The notes beneath the pieces are model-generated. The model saw only the letters and a list, made by a program, of their open reading frames with translations. It ran no database searches and was not told where the DNA came from. Shown here piece by piece: positions 1-6,555 of a DNA stretch of 64,000 nucleotides (its first letter is position 1; every line of letters begins with the position of its first letter). The stretch is from CAZDDI01 sp964504195. GTDB taxonomy: Bacteria > Chloroflexota > Anaerolineae > B4-G1 > SLSP01. The DNA is taken from positions 1 through 64,000 of the forward strand of contig CAZDDI010000001.1 in the NCBI GenBank assembly GCA_964504195.1, given 5' to 3'. The translations under genes were made by a program, and so were the position numbers.

Positions 1-25
1 TGGTATATTATACCATATTTCATGC

Positions 26-259
26 CTAGCGCCACCTTTTTTCAGGGGAGTCAGGAATAAAAAATCTAGTGGGGCTTACATTGGCACCAAGCCCAAACTC
101 AAACAATTTTAACAAAGTTGTTCTTCCACTACTGTTATCCCCGCGAATTACATTGATCCCAGTTTTAAAGTCTGACTCAAACGCTATAAATCCATTACCA
201 ATTACTCGAATTTTCTGTATCACCAATCTTGGCGATGAAATTAGCGTTTTGAAATTCAT
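26..259 (-). pseudogene. Truncated ABC/SMC-like ATPase, N-terminal fragment (ABC-3C-type system)
   Basis: Only about 77 codons remain: an N-terminal strand pattern, then GINVIRGDNSSGRTTLLK, which is a P-loop of the type found in SMC/RecF-like ABC ATPases. The usual Walker A lysine is replaced by arginine (GxxxxGRT). The frame stops at 26-28, shortly after the P-loop, with further in-frame stops in the last 25 bases of the window. The rest of the ATPase (coiled coil, signature, Walker B) is therefore not encoded in this frame. ATG at 259 is the likely start; a TTG at 265 would overlap the stop of the upstream gene. Gene order after a nuclease and a small middle-component-like gene fits ABC-three-component defence systems. 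The perfect palindrome TGGTATA-T-TATACCA at 1-15 lies just beyond the stop and could mark an insertion. Truncation is seen; its cause is not. Confidence 0.5.
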
Positions 260-261
260 GA

Positions 262-906
262 TCAATTCTCTGTTTTATCTAGTGTGATGAACTGATAATA
301 AGGAGCATGTGTAACTTCAGGATAGTGGCGATAAATAAAATCTTTTAGCCAATTACCTGTTTTATCTCCAAATAACTCGCCTACTATGTTACATCTCGTT
401 ATTAAAGATTTAAATTCGGGTGATTTCGCAAAGCCCTTTGTTGCCAGAAAACCAGCAGCAGATACAGTGTAAATATCAATACCAGATTTTGTCTCTATGT
501 CTAATAAATTTTTCCCGCTAAGGTAGGCTAACACTAAATAATACTTTTTATCCCAAGGGCCATATCGATAACGAATCATGCGTGACTCTACAATTATACT
601 TTTCTTAAGTTCTTCCACCACATTCGCGGCTTCTTCTCTAGACAAAATTATACGAGCTGCTCTTTCTAAAAATTGTGGGTATCTAACAAAAAAATCTAGT
701 TTGACAAATTTGGTCCTTCCTTCGATTCGCGGAGCGCTGACAGGTCTTCCTGCAAAACGGAGCACAAGTAATAATCGAGAAGCATGATAAGGTATATTAT
801 CATCAATTGAAAAAATTTCTTTTGGAGATCGCTTGTTCACCAACCTTACTTTCTCTGCCAATAATTCAATCTCTGGTGGCTCTTGCGGTTGACGAATGTA
901 ACTCAT
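262..906 (-). CDS. ABC-3C middle-component-like protein
   Basis: A 214-residue soluble protein without signal peptide or membrane segment. A winged-helix-like N-terminal half contains the pattern RLLLVLRFAG, then a lysine-rich KFVKLDFFVRYPQFLER motif, followed by a basic second half. From memory, this KLDFFVRYP pattern recurs in small proteins encoded between a nuclease-type effector and an SMC-like ATPase, and these are classed as middle components of ABC-three-component systems. I chose ATG 906 over an upstream TTG at 939 because AAGGGA lies about nine bases before it. The gene follows the nuclease stop (921) and runs into the ATPase start, so the three are one transcription unit. The DNA is AT-rich like its two partners and unlike the rest of the window. 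The assignment rests on motif memory and context. Confidence 0.5.
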   Translation of the reverse strand: MSYIRQPQEPPEIELLAEKVRLVNKRSPKEIFSIDDNIPYHASRLLLVLRFAGRPVSAPRIEGRTKFVKLDFFVRYPQFLERAARIILSREEAANVVEELKKSIIVESRMIRYRYGPWDKKYYLVLAYLSGKNLLDIETKSGIDIYTVSAAGFLATKGFAKSPEFKSLITRCNIVGELFGDKTGNWLKDFIYRHYPEVTHAPYYQFITLDKTEN

Positions 907-920
907 GTGATTTGTCCCTT

Positions 921-2084
921 TTATTTTAGCGGTTCCCAATAATTATCGCACTCTGCAGTTAATTGGCATAAGATCCCGTGCAGATAATGAAAATCAACAA
1001 TGACAGGGGGGAAATTTTCATTTTCTTCTTTTGCTAATTTTTCTAGATCGCTTCTAATTGCTTTATAAGACCGCCCAATGTGTGAAGCATCACCCAAGCT
1101 AGATGCAATACACAAATCCCATACTTTCAAGCGCAACTCAGATGTGTACTTAACCGCATGAATGAAATCTTGTCGATAGCGAATTATAAAAGAATTACGG
1201 CTTTCTAAAAAATACTTAATAAAATGCTCTGGAAATCCCGCTCTCTCTGATTTTTCGCGGAGGGTTAAATTTTGTTCAGGATTATCACTCGTGTTAAAAG
1301 TAGAAATGTGAGGATCTTTGAAGGGGGCAACAAAACACTCGGAAACTTGTAAATCTGTGACTTTTCGCTTTTCCAATTTGTCTCGGTAGGTGGTTTCAGG
1401 TCTGTTTTCTGAGACTGACCTTTCCAATAAGCTCAAAATACTATAATAGATTCGCTTGCGGCCATTAATATCTGAGTCAATTCTCCGAGATAGTAATACT
1501 TCTTCTAGCTTAATCAAATTTTCAGCAATTAATCCGTGAAAATGACTAAAACCCGTTATTAAACGAATATTCCAAAAAATATTTTTGAATTCCTCTCTGT
1601 TTACCCCTTCAACTGATTCTGTTAATCTATCTACAAGTTCATCAACTATAATTTGTTCTAATTCGGAACAGTATTCTCTACCTCGATCAGTCAGCTCTTT
1701 TAATTTGCCTAAGTCATGCTTATTAGATACTCTGGTTTGAGATGTCTGATTACTAACAAAGATATATTTATGCTCGCCTTGAAATTGTTTTTGCAGCCAT
1801 AAAAAATGCCGCCATATTCCTTCTGATTTGAGAGTGCTAATTTTCCATTGATCACCTTGTCTCTCTTTGATTTGATAAAACTCATATTGTCCGTTGTTGA
1901 GTTTGACAACGACATCATCTTGCAATTCACAGGCAACATATTCTATTTTGGAGGGATTAAGTAACATTTCAAGACATTTGTAAGCAGCGAAATGATACTG
2001 GTATTTAAATCCATGCAAACTAATAGCACCACCATCATTAAGCGGAGGAACATCTGAAAGATCGAGAGGTATATCAAGTACCAT
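921..2084 (-). CDS. Cap4-like dsDNA nuclease domain protein (DUF4297 type), putative ABC-3C effector
   Basis: A 387-residue protein. The N-terminal part has GGAISLHGFKYQYHFAA, then an acidic ELQDDVVV strand and FYQIKER. The order G-x-Q, D-D and QxK matches the PD-(D/E)xK-like fold of the DUF4297/Cap4 dsDNA nuclease domain, which serves as effector in CBASS and ABC-3C defence systems. The C-terminal two thirds is helical and probably links to the partner proteins. The open frame extends upstream to a TTG at 2174, but a promoter (2146-2174) lies inside that extension, so ATG 2084 is the likely start. It leads the operon nuclease, middle component, ATPase. Since the ATPase is truncated, the nuclease may be unregulated or inactive; the nuclease frame itself is intact. 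Confidence 0.55.
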   Translation of the reverse strand: MVLDIPLDLSDVPPLNDGGAISLHGFKYQYHFAAYKCLEMLLNPSKIEYVACELQDDVVVKLNNGQYEFYQIKERQGDQWKISTLKSEGIWRHFLWLQKQFQGEHKYIFVSNQTSQTRVSNKHDLGKLKELTDRGREYCSELEQIIVDELVDRLTESVEGVNREEFKNIFWNIRLITGFSHFHGLIAENLIKLEEVLLSRRIDSDINGRKRIYYSILSLLERSVSENRPETTYRDKLEKRKVTDLQVSECFVAPFKDPHISTFNTSDNPEQNLTLREKSERAGFPEHFIKYFLESRNSFIIRYRQDFIHAVKYTSELRLKVWDLCIASSLGDASHIGRSYKAIRSDLEKLAKEENENFPPVIVDFHYLHGILCQLTAECDNYWEPLK

Positions 2085-2145
2085 ATCAAAGTCTCTTTCT
2101 ATAACTATGTCAAACTTGTTTTTTGACGAAGTGTTCTTCACTTCT

Positions 2146-2174
2146 ATTATACGCTCTTTCTCCCCCCACGCCAA
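2146..2174 (-). promoter_or_regulatory. Sigma70-type promoter of the defence cassette
   Basis: On the minus strand TTGGCG (2169-2174) and TATAAT (2146-2151) are separated by 17 bp. Transcription would begin near 2139, about 55 nt before ATG 2084. The promoter sits at the junction between the AT-rich cassette and the GC-rich methyltransferase gene, so the cassette carries its own promoter. Confidence 0.55.
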
Positions 2175-2176
2175 GT

Positions 2177-2908
2177 TTACGCCGCCTTACTGAGCACGGT
2201 CAGCAAGTAGAGTTTGTACTTTTGACGCGATGGCGCATCCGTGAACCGCTCATATAGCAGGGCGAGCCGGAACGCGAGGGGCGAGAAGGCGCAGTAGAAG
2301 GGGTTGCCGATGTAGGTGCAGCTCTCCAGCGTGAGGCCCGCCACGCTCGCCAGCCGGGTCAACGCGCGCGCGGTGTTAGCGCGGAAGTAGGTGGGGAACG
2401 ATTCGCGCCGGGGTCGCCGTAGCAGCCGCTCCAGAAGTGTCTCCTGGAGGCCCTCCGGCACAAGGCGGCTGAGCGCAGGGACGTAGTTGTGCGCGTTGGT
2501 GGTGAAGAGCACCGCCTCGCCGCCGGGCCGTAGCACGCGGGCCAGCTCACGGAACACCGGCGCGGGGTCGCGGAAGTGCTCCACGGCCCACTGGCTCACC
2601 ACCAGATCGAACGTAGCGTCTGCGAAGGGCAACGCCTCGCCGGTCGCCAGCACGGGCGCGGTGACCAGGGTATTCTCGCGCAGGTCGGGGAGGCTCAGGT
2701 CAACGCCGACGATGGTGCCCGCCCGACGTAGCGCATCAGCGGCGAGACTGCCCCGCCCACAGCCCAGATCGAGCACGCGCGTCTGCGGCGTCACGCGCGC
2801 CGCGACGAGGTCAGCGTATTGCTCGCCTGCATTGCGGAAAGCGGGATAGGCGCGGTCGAAGAGCGCCTGGCAACGTTGGTAACGGGTCGTTTGGGTGACA
2901 TCGCTCAT
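2177..2908 (-). CDS. Class I SAM-dependent methyltransferase
   Basis: A 243-residue cytosolic protein. Motif I of the Rossmann-fold methyltransferases is VLDLGCGRGSLAADAL (about residues 45-60). It is followed by the acidic VGVDLS strand end, the post-motif region ATGEALPFADATFDLVVSQWAVEH and the typical RVLRPGGEAVLFT. This is the Methyltransf_11 layout (UbiE/BioC-like), which methylates small molecules or lipids; the substrate cannot be read from sequence. The C-terminal third is hydrophobic and aromatic (NPFYCAFSPLAF). ATG 2908 has no ribosome-binding site but stands six bases after a good -10 box, which suggests a leaderless mRNA. It is not part of the downstream defence cassette in composition, although both lie on the same strand. 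Confidence 0.85.
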   Translation of the reverse strand: MSDVTQTTRYQRCQALFDRAYPAFRNAGEQYADLVAARVTPQTRVLDLGCGRGSLAADALRRAGTIVGVDLSLPDLRENTLVTAPVLATGEALPFADATFDLVVSQWAVEHFRDPAPVFRELARVLRPGGEAVLFTTNAHNYVPALSRLVPEGLQETLLERLLRRPRRESFPTYFRANTARALTRLASVAGLTLESCTYIGNPFYCAFSPLAFRLALLYERFTDAPSRQKYKLYLLTVLSKAA

Positions 2909-2914
2909 AGTTAG

Positions 2915-2943
2915 ACTATACCGGAATTTTCTGGTTTATGCAA
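2915..2943 (-). promoter_or_regulatory. Promoter for the methyltransferase, probably leaderless
   Basis: TTGCAT (2938-2943) and TATAGT (2915-2920) are 17 bp apart on the minus strand. The A of the start codon at 2908 is seven bases downstream of the -10, at the expected transcription start. No Shine-Dalgarno sequence is present. Confidence 0.5.
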
Positions 2944-2960
2944 GGCAGGCTCTCTGCCGC

Positions 2961-2988
2961 TTGACAGCTACGCGATTGCGGTTATAAT
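2961..2988 (+). promoter_or_regulatory. Consensus sigma70 promoter facing the candidate small RNA
   Basis: TTGACA (2961-2966), a 16-bp spacer and TATAAT (2983-2988): both boxes match consensus exactly. No protein-coding frame follows for more than 600 bp, so the transcript is likely non-coding or a long leader. Confidence 0.6.
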
Positions 2989-2994
2989 TAGAAC

Positions 2995-3266
2995 ATAGGT
3001 TCTAAATAAACTTACACAGGAAGCACGCTGTAATCGGTAAGTAGAGTCTTCTTCACATATCACATTTCACGCTTCATTGAATGCGGACAAACATACCCGA
3101 CTCTTTTGACTCGAAAAATGCGCACATCCTGTTGTAGTAGTTAGTATCCCCTCCCACAGGTTCGCCGGCAAATACTAAACGGCAGCTGAAAGCTATCAGA
3201 ATGTCAGCCCCAACCTGTGCAGGTGCTCGTGTCGTAAGCTGTGGGAGGGGTTGCTGTTTGATTTTG
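2995..3266 (+). ncRNA. Candidate structured small RNA
   Basis: The region begins at the expected start of the consensus promoter and has no plausible open frame. A perfect 12-bp inverted repeat, CCCCTCCCACAG (3148-3159) and CTGTGGGAGGGG (3239-3250), closes a 79-nt loop that itself holds short pairings (AGGTT/AACCT, AGCT/AGCT). The closing arm is followed by a T-rich stretch that could end transcription. I compared it by eye with SRP RNA, tmRNA, RNase P RNA and common riboswitches and saw none of their conserved cores. 6S RNA is possible but not shown. The 3' end is approximate. Confidence 0.35.
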
Positions 3267-3324
3267 GCTGGTTGCTGGAAGCTGGTTGCTCGTTGCTGAT
3301 TTTCTACTGTGTTTTAGTGAATAT

Positions 3325-3468
3325 CAATGTCATTAAGTTAAGGTTTGCAGGCCGTCCACGAATACTTCCTCGAATACACGAATGTTTACCCGACCAAGCA
3401 AATTCGTGTATTCGTGACCAAATTCGGGGACGGCAACCCAACCCAACGTGCTTAACTTAATGACATTG
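3325..3468. mobile_element. MITE family A, complete copy with 10-bp target duplication
   Basis: The 144-bp element has perfect 18-bp terminal inverted repeats, CAATGTCATTAAGTTAAG at the left and its complement at the right. It is flanked by identical 10-bp direct repeats TAGTGAATAT (3315-3324 and 3469-3478). The interior differs from the other family A copies and holds a second hairpin (CCGTCC to GGACGG, with CGAATACACGAAT paired to ATTCGTGTATTCG). There is no coding capacity, so it would be moved by a transposase encoded elsewhere. The 10-bp duplication is compatible with IS4-type elements. Confidence 0.8.
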
Positions 3469-3491
3469 TAGTGAATATAGAAACACAGTTC

Positions 3492-3571
3492 TTTTTACGC
3501 ATTACGTTTTACGCAGTACGAATGATATGCGCACCAAGTTTTCATTGTGCATGGCTGCTCATGCGCGGTTA
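3492..3571. repeat. Repeat family D, copy 1
   Basis: TACGCATTACGTTTTACGCA and the following GTACG recur exactly at 13717 onward. After a variable spacer both copies share TTTCATTG, GTGGCTG or ATGGCTG, and TCATGCGCGG. It lies between the MITE and the uvrA promoter region. The function is unknown. Confidence 0.5.
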
Positions 3572-3638
3572 AACTCACCGTCCCTTTTCCCCCGTCCCGT
3601 GTTATAATGACAGGTTGCAACTGCTTAGGGGGTGATGT

Positions 3639-6506
3639 ATGGTAAGCGATCTGCTCATTGTGCGCGGGGCGCGACAACACAATCTCAAAAACATTACGGT
3701 GGAGATGCCCAAGAACCAGCTCGTGGTAATCACGGGGCTGTCGGGTTCGGGCAAATCTTCGCTGGCCTTCGATACGATCTTCGCCGAGGGACAACGCCGC
3801 TACATCGAATCGCTCAGCGCCTACGCGCGGCAGTTCCTGGGGCAGATGAACAAGCCCGATGTCGAGAGCATCGAGGGCCTCAGCCCCGCCGTCGCCATTG
3901 ACCAGAAGGGCGTCTCCCACAACCCGCGCTCGACGGTGGGCACGGTCACGGAAATCTACGACTACCTCCGCTTGCTCTATGCGCGCATCGGCGTGCCGCA
4001 CTGCCCGCAGTGTAGGCGCGCGGTGACGAAGCAGAGTGCGCAGGAGATTGTGGACGCTATCGCGACGCTGCCGCCCGGCTCACGCTTGCAGCTGCTCGCG
4101 CCGCTGGTGCGCGGGCGCAAGGGCCACCACAAGCCCACTTTCGACGAGGTCCGCAAGCTGGGCTTTGTGCGCGTGCGCGTGGATGGAGACGATTATGAGC
4201 TGGAAGAGCTCCCCGAACTCGACCGCTACAAGCTGCATGACATCGAGGCGGTGGTGGATCGCCTCATCATCCCCGACCCGGAAGAAGACCCCGAAGAAGC
4301 CTACCGCGATTTCATCAGCCGTGTCACCGATTCGGTGGAAACCGCGCTGCGGCTGGGCGAAGGGGTGCTCATCCTCAACCGCGTGGGCCAGGAGGACGTG
4401 CTGTTCTCCGAGCGGCTCGCCTGCGCTGTGTGCGGCATCAGCCTGCCGGAGATTGAGCCGCGCACGTTCTCGTTCAACAGCCCGCACGGCGCGTGCCCCA
4501 CCTGCCAGGGCCTCGGCTACAGGATGGAGCTCGACCCCGCCCTGATTGTCCCCAATCCCGACCAAACGCTCGAAGATGGGGCGATTGCCTACGGCATTAC
4601 CGAAGACCGCGACAGCTACACCTGGCGCGTGATGGAGAGCGTGGCCGAGCACTATCACATCCCCCTGAACCAGCCCTGGAACGAGCTGGACGCCGCGCAG
4701 CAGGAGATCATTCTCCACGGCACGGGCGATGAGCGCGTGTCGCTGCGCCTGGAGCTGGCGAATGGGTCATGGGAGGGCCAGCGCGCTTACGAGGGCATCA
4801 TCCCCAACCTCAAGCGGCGCTACGACGAGACGACCTCCGATTACATTCGCGGCAAGATCGAGGAGGTGATGAGTCACACGCCCTGCGCTACCTGCCAGGG
4901 AACGCGCCTGCACGAAACCGCGCGCGCCGTGACGGTGGCCGAGCTCCCCATCCACACCATCACGGCCTGGCCGGTGAACCGCCTGAGCGATTGGGTGGAG
5001 GTGTTGTTGGCCGGCGGCACGCTCACACCGAAGGAGGCCGCCATCGCCGAGCGCCCGCTGCGCGAGGTGCGCGACCGCTTGCGCTTTTTGGTGGATGTGG
5101 GCCTCGACTACCTGAGCCTCAACCGCACGGCGAACACGCTTTCTGGCGGGGAGGCGCAGCGCATTCGCCTGGCGACGCAAGTCGGCTCGCGGCTCACGGG
5201 CGTGCTGTATGTGCTCGATGAACCGAGCGTGGGCCTGCATCAGCGCGACACGGCGCGGCTCATTCGCACGCTCAAGGAGATGCGCGATCTGGGCAACTCG
5301 GTGCTGGTGGTGGAGCATGACGATGAAACCATCCGCGCGGCAGATTGGATTGTGGATTTAGGGCCGGGCGCGGGCGAGCACGGCGGCGAGGTGGTGGCGA
5401 ACGGGCCGCTGGCGGCGATTCTGGCGCATCCCACCTCGCAGACGGGCGCGTATCTCTCTGGGCGCAAGTGTGTGCCGCTGCCGGCGGAACGGCGGCAGGG
5501 CAATGGCAAGGCGCTCGTGGTGCGGGGCGCGCGCCAGCACAACCTCAAAGATGTGACCGCGCGGATTCCGCTGGGGCTGTTCACCTGCGTCACCGGCGTT
5601 TCGGGGTCGGGCAAGAGCTCGCTGGTGGTGGAGACGCTCTACGCGCGGCTGGCGCAGCTGGTCAGCGGCTCGCGCGAGCCAGCGGGTGAGCTGGACGCGC
5701 TGGAGGGCATGGAGCATATTGATAAGGTCATCAACATCAACCAGGCACCGATTGGCCGCACGCCCCGTTCGAACCCGGCGACGTATACGGGTGTGTTCGG
5801 CCCGTTGCGCGAGCTGTTCGCGGAGCTGCCCGAATCGAAGCTGCGCGGCTACAAGCCGGGGCGGTTCTCATTCAACGTGAAGGGCGGGCGGTGCGAGGCG
5901 TGCCAGGGGCAGGGGACGCTGCGAATCGAGATGCAGTTCCTGCCGGAGGTGTATGTGCCGTGCGATGTGTGTCACGGCTCGCGCTACAACCGGGAGACGC
6001 TGCAAGTGCGCTACAAGGGGTTGACCATCGCCGAGACGTTGGATTTGACAGTGAGCGAGGCGGTGGAGTTCTTCGCGGCGATTCCGAGAATCGTCAACAA
6101 GCTGCAAACGCTGAATGATGTGGGGCTAGGGTACATCCGGCTGGGGCAATCAGCCACGACGCTCTCCGGCGGCGAAGCGCAGCGCGTGAAGCTGGCAAGG
6201 GAGCTCGCCAAGCGCGCCACCGGCAAGACGCTCTACATCCTTGATGAGCCGACGGTGGGCTTGCACGCTGCCGATGTGGATCGGCTGATTGAGGTGTTGC
6301 AGCGGCTCACCGATACGGGCAACACGGTATTGGTGATCGAGCATAACCCGGACGTAATCAAAGTCTCCGATTGGATTATTGACATGGGGCCAGAAGGCGG
6401 CGATGCGGGCGGGCAAGTGCTCGTGGAGGGCACGCCGGAGCAGGTTGCCGCGAGTGAGGTTTCGTATACGGGGCAGTATCTCAAGCGGTGGTTGGAAAGC
6501 CTGTAA
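3639..6506 (+). CDS. uvrA: UvrABC excinuclease subunit A
   Basis: UvrA (955 residues, close to the family's usual length) is the DNA-damage sensor of nucleotide excision repair. It acts as a dimer that loads UvrB. Two ABC ATPase modules are visible. The first Walker A is GLSGSGKS (residues 33-40) and the second is GVSGSGKSS near residue 650. Each module has an LSGGEAQR signature (TLSGGEAQRIRLA, TLSGGEAQRVKLA) and a Walker B ending in LDEP (YVLDEPSVGLH, YILDEPTVGLH). Zinc-binding cysteine pairs occur as CPQC, CAVC, CPTC, CATC, CEAC and CDVC. ATG 3639 follows GGGGGTGAT; a TATAAT at 3603-3608 may be its -10. It is transcribed alone, convergent with the next gene. Confidence 0.97.
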   Translation: MVSDLLIVRGARQHNLKNITVEMPKNQLVVITGLSGSGKSSLAFDTIFAEGQRRYIESLSAYARQFLGQMNKPDVESIEGLSPAVAIDQKGVSHNPRSTVGTVTEIYDYLRLLYARIGVPHCPQCRRAVTKQSAQEIVDAIATLPPGSRLQLLAPLVRGRKGHHKPTFDEVRKLGFVRVRVDGDDYELEELPELDRYKLHDIEAVVDRLIIPDPEEDPEEAYRDFISRVTDSVETALRLGEGVLILNRVGQEDVLFSERLACAVCGISLPEIEPRTFSFNSPHGACPTCQGLGYRMELDPALIVPNPDQTLEDGAIAYGITEDRDSYTWRVMESVAEHYHIPLNQPWNELDAAQQEIILHGTGDERVSLRLELANGSWEGQRAYEGIIPNLKRRYDETTSDYIRGKIEEVMSHTPCATCQGTRLHETARAVTVAELPIHTITAWPVNRLSDWVEVLLAGGTLTPKEAAIAERPLREVRDRLRFLVDVGLDYLSLNRTANTLSGGEAQRIRLATQVGSRLTGVLYVLDEPSVGLHQRDTARLIRTLKEMRDLGNSVLVVEHDDETIRAADWIVDLGPGAGEHGGEVVANGPLAAILAHPTSQTGAYLSGRKCVPLPAERRQGNGKALVVRGARQHNLKDVTARIPLGLFTCVTGVSGSGKSSLVVETLYARLAQLVSGSREPAGELDALEGMEHIDKVININQAPIGRTPRSNPATYTGVFGPLRELFAELPESKLRGYKPGRFSFNVKGGRCEACQGQGTLRIEMQFLPEVYVPCDVCHGSRYNRETLQVRYKGLTIAETLDLTVSEAVEFFAAIPRIVNKLQTLNDVGLGYIRLGQSATTLSGGEAQRVKLARELAKRATGKTLYILDEPTVGLHAADVDRLIEVLQRLTDTGNTVLVIEHNPDVIKVSDWIIDMGPEGGDAGGQVLVEGTPEQVAASEVSYTGQYLKRWLESL

Positions 6507-6512
6507 AAATGA

Positions 6513-6544
6513 GGGCCGGCGGCGTGTGTAACGCCTGCCGGCCC
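6513..6544. terminator. Hairpin between convergent genes
   Basis: GGGCCGGCGGCGT (6513-6525) pairs with ACGCCTGCCGGCCC (6531-6544) around a 5-nt loop, with one bulged base. It lies between the stops of uvrA and the convergent membrane-protein gene. A T-run is missing, so termination may be factor-assisted. Confidence 0.5.
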
Positions 6545-6555
6545 CCGGACATTCA

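Noticed and set aside
2995..3266. SRP RNA, tmRNA or RNase P RNA in the candidate small RNA region
   Set aside because: The conserved cores of these RNAs (for example GGAAGGAAGCAGCA in SRP RNA or the tmRNA tag region) are not present.
4080..5318. Long open frames opposite uvrA
   Set aside because: They arise from GC-rich codon usage on the complementary strand; uvrA is unmistakable and the shadows match no family.
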